Shown piece after piece: positions 58,521 through 64,000 of a stretch of 64,000 nucleotides of DNA. Each line of letters begins with the position of its first letter. Positions within the stretch are counted from its first letter, which is position 1. A program made the position numbers and the translations under genes. The stretch is from Aselliscus stoliczkanus (lineage: Eukaryota; Chordata; Mammalia; Chiroptera; Hipposideridae). The DNA is taken from NCBI GenBank assembly GCA_033961575.1, contig CM066738.1, forward strand, positions 66,129,478 through 66,193,477, read 5' to 3'. The notes under the pieces were generated by a model, which was not told where the DNA came from, did no database searches, and was given only the letters and a program-made list of their open reading frames with translations.

Positions 58521-59688
58521 TTTATGCTTTCATAAAAAAATCCCCTTTACAGTTTTCTTAATGGGGATTGACAAGGGAGAAGAGATAAATGTGTGTGTTT
58601 ATTTGCCACATGATAACCAGCTTGAAAAAAATATTTTTTAAAACATAACAATGTATATTTTATTTAGTTTCTCAAGTCTGATGTTCTAAAAATAACAAAT
58701 CAATATATCGTGGTTAAAAGCTAGGTTTCAGAATGTTTCATTTTTGCTTTGGATAGATAGTGAAACATCTCTTATTTTTTCTGTGTCCTAAACAGAAAGT
58801 ATTAAATTTCATTATGCCTTTCAGTAAAATCAATACAGTTGGTAGAACATTTCACTTTTACCCTTCAAAAGCACCATTGAAAACTCAACACTTATAAATT
58901 ATACAACTTCAAAATTATCATTTTGTTCAAATACTTAATTTATAGTAAATTGAGACCTGGGTATCAGGTGGCATCTTGAAGCTGTACTTCCTGTTCCCAG
59001 AAGAAATGAAACTGGAATTTTGGTGTGCTGAATGTGAAGAATGATTGTGATGGAAAAGGAGAGAGGGAGAACTTATCACTTAGGGGGAAAAAAATCAGTA
59101 AAAATGCCAGCCCGAAGAATAATTGTCTCTTATCTGAAGTATCACTGGTTTTGGTTCATTTATACTCCCTTAAACTCCTTTTTCTTCAGGGATCTAATGC
59201 TTCTCACATGTTGAATATTTCTTATGAGAGGGAAGGCAGCTCTTATAAATCACACAGAGATTTTAATTATATGTGTTATTTCTCCTAGGAATATTTACAT
59301 TTCAAAGAGAGTATGAGAAAAGGCATCCTTAGGGTAACCTAGTGAGAAAAATTTAGATGTCTTGATTATTTTATATAAGGTGATTATTTTTCAACAATAA
59401 TTCTTTGCAGGTGTTCCTCAACCTTCTATTTTGGCTACTTTGTGAGACCACCCTGAACATCCCTTCCTATTCTCCCAAAAGGGAGATATCTGAAAATAAT
59501 TTTCCTTATTAAATAGTTAGCTCTACTATGAATCTCATACTATAACTGTCAAGTTTTTAATCAAATTCTTGTTTTTGTTTTTTTGTTTGCTTTTTTTAGC
59601 TAGCAGTATTACAAAATCCCTTATACAACTGATTTAATCACAGGCTTTCCCTTTCAATGCAATGTTAAGCACAAGGATTACAAAAATG
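58521..59688. other. Unique-looking non-coding DNA
   Basis: AT-rich; no gene or named repeat recognised. It ends abruptly at L1 ORF2 sequence (59689). Confidence 0.45.
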
Positions 59689-59832
59689 AATCAGTTTCAT
59701 TTTTTTGTATGTATCAGTCCAATTTTCCCAGCACCATTTATTGAATAGACTATCTTTACTCCAATGTAAATTTTTGCTTCCCTTGTCATAGATTAACTGT
59801 CCGTAAATGTCTGGATTTATTTCTGGGCTGTT

Positions 59833-62522
59833 CTACTGATCTATGTGCCTGTTTTTATGCCAATACCATACTGTTTTGATTACTGTAGCCTTGTAGTATG
59901 TTTTGATGTCTGGTAGCTTGATACCCCTGACTTTGTTCTTATACCTCAGGATTGCTGAGGCTATTCGGGGTCTTCTATGGTTCCATATAAATTTTAGGAT
60001 TATATTTTCTATTTCTGTGAAAAATGCCCTTGGTAGTTTGATAGGAATTGCATTCATTCTATATATTGCTTTAGGCAGTATGGACATTTTAACTATATTA
60101 ATTCTTCCTATCCATGAGCATGGTAGGTGTTTCCATTTATTTGTATCCTCTTTGATTTCTTTCTTCAATGTCTTATAATTTTCTGAATACAGATCTTTTA
60201 CTTCTTTGGTTAAATTTATTCCTAGGTATTTTATAGTTCGTGTAGCAATTGTAAATGGGACAGTTTTCTTAATTTCTCCTTCTGTTAGTTCATTATTGGT
60301 ATATGCAAATGCCACTGATTTCAGCACATTGATTTTATGTCCTGCTACTTTACTGAATTCGTCTATCAGTTCCAATAGTTTTTTGATGGAGTCTTTGGGG
60401 TTCTCTATATACAGTATCATGTCATCTGCATATAATGACAATTTTACTTCTTCCTTGCCAATTTGGATGCCTTTTATTTTTTTTGTTGTCTGATTGCTGT
60501 GGCTAGAACTTCCAGCACTATGTTAAATAAAAGAGGAGAAAGTGGACAGCCTTGTCTTATGCCTGATCTTAAGACGAATGGTTTTAGCTTTTCCCCATTG
60601 AGTATGATGTTAACTGTAGGTTTGTCATATATGGCCTTTATTATATTGAGATATCATCCCTGTATTCCCACTTTGCTAAGGATGTTTAACATAAATGGCG
60701 CTTGGATTTTGTCAAATGCTTTTCCTGCATCTATCTATATGACCATGTGATTTTTATTCTTCATTTTGTTGATGTGGTGTATCACATTAATTGATTTACA
60801 GATGTTGAACCAGCCTTGCATACTACGGATGAAACCCACTTGATCATGATGTATGATCTTCTTAATATATTGCTGAATTCTGTTTGCTATTATTTTATTG
60901 ATAATTTTTGCATCTATATTCATCAGGGATATTGGCCTGTAGTTTTCCTTTTTTGTGCTGATCTGGTTTTGGAATGAGGGTGGTACTGGCTTCATAAAAA
61001 GAGTTTGGGAGACTTCCCTCCTTCTGGAATAGTTTGAGAAGAATAGGTGATAGTTCTTTTTTGAATGTTTGATAAAATTCATTTGTGAAGCCATCTGGTC
61101 CAGGGCTTTTGTTTTTTGGGAGCTTGTCAATTACTGATTCAATTTCCTTGGTAGTAATCAGGGTATTTAGATTTTCTGTTTCTTCTTGCGTTAGCTTTGG
61201 AAGGTTGTATGCTTCTAGAAAATTATCCATTTCTTCCAGATTGTCATATTTGTTGGCATATAGTTGCTCATAGTAATTTCTTAGAATTTTTTGTATTTCT
61301 GTGATGTCTGTGGTCATTTCCCCTCTTTCATTCCTGATTTTGCTAATTTGAGTCCTCTCTCTCTCTTTTTTTTTTTTTTTTTTGATGCGCCTGGCTAGAG
61401 TTTTGTCAATTTTGTTAATCTTCTCAAGAAACCAGCTCTTGTTTTCATTGATCTTTTGTATTGTTTTTCTGTTCTCTGTATTGTTTATTTCTGCTCTGGT
61501 CTTTATTATCTCCTTTCTTGTACACCCCTTGGGCTTCTTTTGCTGTTCTTTTTCCAGTTCCCTTAGGTGTAAGGATAACCTGTTGATTTGAGATTTTTCT
61601 TCCTTCTTTAGGTAGGCCTGCACTGCTATAAACTTCCCTCTTAGGACTGCTTTCGCAGCATCCCAGATATTTTGGGTCGTGGTGTTTTCATTTTCGTTTG
61701 TCTTGAGGTATCTTTTGATTTCCTCCTTGATCTCATTTGTGACCCACTCACTATTTAGTAGCATGTTATTTAGGCTCCATTTATTTGTCAACTTCCCGGA
61801 TTTCTTCTTATAATTGATTTCCAGTTACATAGCATTGTGGTCAGAGAATACAGTTGAAATGATTTCGATCTTCTTAAATTTATTTAGACTTGTTTTGTGG
61901 CCTAACACGTGGTCTATCTTAGAAAATGTTATATGTGCACTTGAAAAGAACGTATATTCTGTAGCTTTGGGGTGTAATGCTCTGAATATATTAATTAAAT
62001 CCAGCTGTTCTAATCTGTCATTTAAGGTCACTGTTTCCACATTAATTTTCTGTCTAGAGGATCTGTCCATTGGTGACAGCGGGATGTTGAAGTCCCCTAC
62101 TAAGATAGTGTTACTGTTGACCTCTGTCTTTATGTCTGACAATATCTGTTTTATATGTTTAGGAACTCCTATGTTAGGTGCATAGATGTTTACTAGGGTT
62201 ATGTCCTCTTGTTGGATCGATCCCTTCATTATTATGAAGTGTCCTTCTTTCTCCTTTGTTAAATTCTTCAATTTAAAGTCCATTTTATCTGACGTAAGTA
62301 TCGCTACTCCAGCTTTTATCGCAGTTCCATTTGCATGAAATATTTTACTCCATCGCTTAATTTCAGCTTGAATGATTCTTTGGATCTGAGGTGAGTCTCT
62401 TGTATACAGCATATGATGGGGTCTTGCTTTCTGATCCATTTAGCCACCCTATGTCTTTTTATTGGAGCATTTAATCCATTTACATTTAATGTGATTATTG
62501 ATAGGTGTGTATTGATTGCCAT
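59833..62522 (-). pseudogene. L1 ORF2, broken and 3'-truncated
   Basis: Start [20 protein letters not shown] at 62522. Endonuclease pieces (61825-62439: VGDFNIPLSPMDRSS, SKIDHVLGHK), linker and early reverse transcriptase (60895-61791), and late reverse transcriptase with LYADDMILY (59833-60441). A frameshift near 62330, another near 61800 with a stop, and deletions near 60960 and 61030 separate the pieces. The YADD site is intact. Confidence 0.88.
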
Positions 62523-62574
62523 TTTGTTATTTGTGTTCGTAGTCTTTCTTAGTTAGGTTGCTTTTCTCTTCCAC

Positions 62575-63450
62575 TTAAAGAAGCCCTTTTAACATTTCCT
62601 GCAAAGCTGGCTTGGTGGTATTGAATTCCCTTAACTTATGCTTTTCTGCAAAGCTCCTTATCTCGCCTTCAATTTTAAATAATAACCTTGCTGGATACAG
62701 CAATCTTGGTTGTAGGCCTTTATTTTTCATCACTTTGAAAACCTCCTGCCACTCCCTTCTGGCCTGCAAGGTTTCTGTAGAAAAGTCAGCTGATGATCTT
62801 ATGGGGATACCCTTGTAAGTAACTTGCTGCCTTTCCTTTGCTGCTTTAAGGATTCTGTCTTTGTCCTTAACCCTTGCCATTTTCACTATAATGTGTCTTG
62901 GTGTGGGCCTGTTTGGAATTATCCTGGTTGGAACTCTCTGCACTTTCTGGGTTTGTATTTCAATGTCCTTTGCCAGGTTAGGGAAGTTTTCAGACATTAT
63001 GCCTTCAAATATGTTCTCAATCCCTTGCTCCCTCTCTTCTCCTTCTGGTATTCCAATGACCCGTAGCTTATTGCATGCAATGTTGTCCCCCAGATCTCTT
63101 AAACTATTTTCCATGTTTTTCATTCTTTTTTCTTTTTGTTGCTCCGCATGGGTGGTCTCTGCTATTTTGTCTTCTAAGTCACTGATTCGATTTTCTGCTT
63201 CATCCAATCTGCTAGTGATTCCATCAAGTTTGTTATTTAATTCAGTAATTGTGTTCTTAAGTTCTAGCTGGTTGCTTTTCATGATTTCTCTATCCTTCTT
63301 TATATTTTCATTAATTTCCTTGAACATTCTAATAATCAGTGTTCTGAACTCTGTCTCCGATAGGTTGTTTACCTCTATTTCCTCTAGTTCCACTGATTCA
63401 GGAAGTTTCTTCTGTTCTTTTATTTGGGTTGTGTTTCTTTGTCTCCTCAT
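62575..63450 (-). CDS. L1 ORF1 protein, intact (291 aa)
   Basis: Same length, start and stop as the ORF1 at 27959-28834, with scattered substitutions (MRRQRNTTQIKEQ start, VIGIPEGEER in the RRM region, LLYPARLLFKIEGE in the C-terminal domain). The coiled coil LDEAENRISDLEDKIAET is kept. Predicted role as for that copy: trimeric RNA chaperone of the L1 ribonucleoprotein. It is open although the ORF2 next to it is broken, so any product would act without its own ORF2p. Confidence 0.92.
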   Translation of the reverse strand: MRRQRNTTQIKEQKKLPESVELEEIEVNNLSETEFRTLIIRMFKEINENIKKDREIMKSNQLELKNTITELNNKLDGITSRLDEAENRISDLEDKIAETTHAEQQKEKRMKNMENSLRDLGDNIACNKLRVIGIPEGEEREQGIENIFEGIMSENFPNLAKDIEIQTQKVQRVPTRIIPNRPTPRHIIVKMARVKDKDRILKAAKERQQVTYKGIPIRSSADFSTETLQARREWQEVFKVMKNKGLQPRLLYPARLLFKIEGEIRSFAEKHKLREFNTTKPALQEMLKGLL

Positions 63451-64000
63451 TCTGGCTTACTCTTTGTGTTTGCTTCGATATAACAGATAGATCCCCCAGG
63501 TTTCTCAGTCTTTTCTGGGTAAACTTATATGGTGTGTGTCCTTTATATTTGAATTACTCAGTCTCCCTATTCTCCTGTGCTTGTATCTGAGGTGTTCCTT
63601 GTGTTGTGCATCCTCACTTTTTGAAGTTTTAGTTTTGATTACTTTTGGCTTGTCAGTAGGTGGGATTGATTCCCAGATTGATTAACTGTGAGGATCAGCA
63701 GTGTCTGCAGTTTATGAGCTGCTGTGAGAGGATTGACCCCTCTGATGAGACTTGGACCCTGTGGGCCCTAGTACCTGTAGCAACTTCCTTTTGGGTGTGA
63801 CTCTTGTATGTCAAACCCAGAAATGCTCTGGTTTTCCCTAAAGTTGGCCTCTTGGTATGATGATTCTTGTGTCTGTTTGTTTGGACCCACTGCTGCAGAG
63901 TGATTTTAGAGCATAACAGATCAACAAGAACAACCTCCGCAGCCACCAAAGGAAACCAAATGCTTGCACATGTAAAAAAAACCAACCATCAATCTACAGT
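63451..64000 (-). promoter_or_regulatory. L1 5' UTR type B, proximal part
   Basis: Near-identical to 28835-29385. The distal, CpG-rich part with possible monomers lies to the right of the window. Confidence 0.8.

Larger units (their letters stand above)
59689..64000 (-). mobile_element. Young L1, type B, lacking its 3' end; runs off window
   Basis: Minus-strand L1: 5' UTR (63451 to beyond 64000), intact ORF1 (62575-63450), ORF2 from 62522 down to 59689. Homology to other copies stops at CAGTTTCATTTTTTT, the point equivalent to about 25070 in the 23535 copy. The ORF2 C-terminal Cys segment, the whole 3' UTR and the poly(A) are absent. It is nearly identical to the 23535-31648 copy in ORF1 and leader. 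Confidence 0.92.

Overview
The window looks like intergenic DNA from a mammal, most likely a bat. I see no host protein-coding gene, no structural RNA gene and no CRISPR array. The bat assignment rests on tRNA-derived SINEs whose heads begin GGCCGGCC and carry pol III A and B boxes. The long form ends in AATAAAATCTTT and resembles the VES/MEG/RHIN group known from bats. The L1 type, with a 3' UTR containing TTTCAGGTGTAC and a G-rich tract, fits a non-pteropodid bat. The species cannot be read from the sequence.

More than half of the window is LINE-1, almost all on the minus strand, so each copy reads 3'->5' from left to right. From left to right: the 5' UTR end of an L1 leaving the window (1-540), which abuts an older ORF2 fragment (541-3145); a multi-headed SINE, a HAL1/L1 ORF1 fossil and a mariner transposase fossil (3145-5240); old sequence with MIR and L2 (5240-9800); a nested stack of SINE, SINE-in-SINE, full-length L1 and SINEs-in-L1 (9800-17540); old sequence with L2, a complete long SINE and an 81-bp mariner MITE (17541-23522); the best preserved L1 (23535-31648), with intact ORF1 and an ORF2 broken by three one-base frameshifts; an older truncated L1 (31890-34320); a decayed full-length L1 (34745-42107); unique DNA (42130-45540); an old L1 3' end; a long SINE; an L1 that carries only 5' and 3' UTR inside perfect target-site duplications (47763-48993); old repeats, including a probable twin-priming L1 and an ancient L1 with two SINEs (49000-53850); a HAL1 with its own 3' end (53860-56160); ancient L1/HAL1 pieces (56200-58520); unique DNA; and a young L1 with intact ORF1 but no 3' end, which runs off the right edge (59689-64000).

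The active parts are a retrotransposition system. L1 ORF1p (RNA chaperone) and ORF2p (endonuclease/reverse transcriptase) mobilise L1 RNA in cis, and are inferred to mobilise the SINEs and the ORF-less L1 in trans. Nine or more insertions still show readable target-site duplications. Two unrelated types of L1 5' UTR occur here. One is GC-rich and contains about three tandem units of about 196 bp, which recalls the monomeric promoters of rodent L1. I found no sign of a novel host system. The most interesting items are the UTR-only L1, the monomer-bearing 5' UTR, the mariner MITE and the nested stack.
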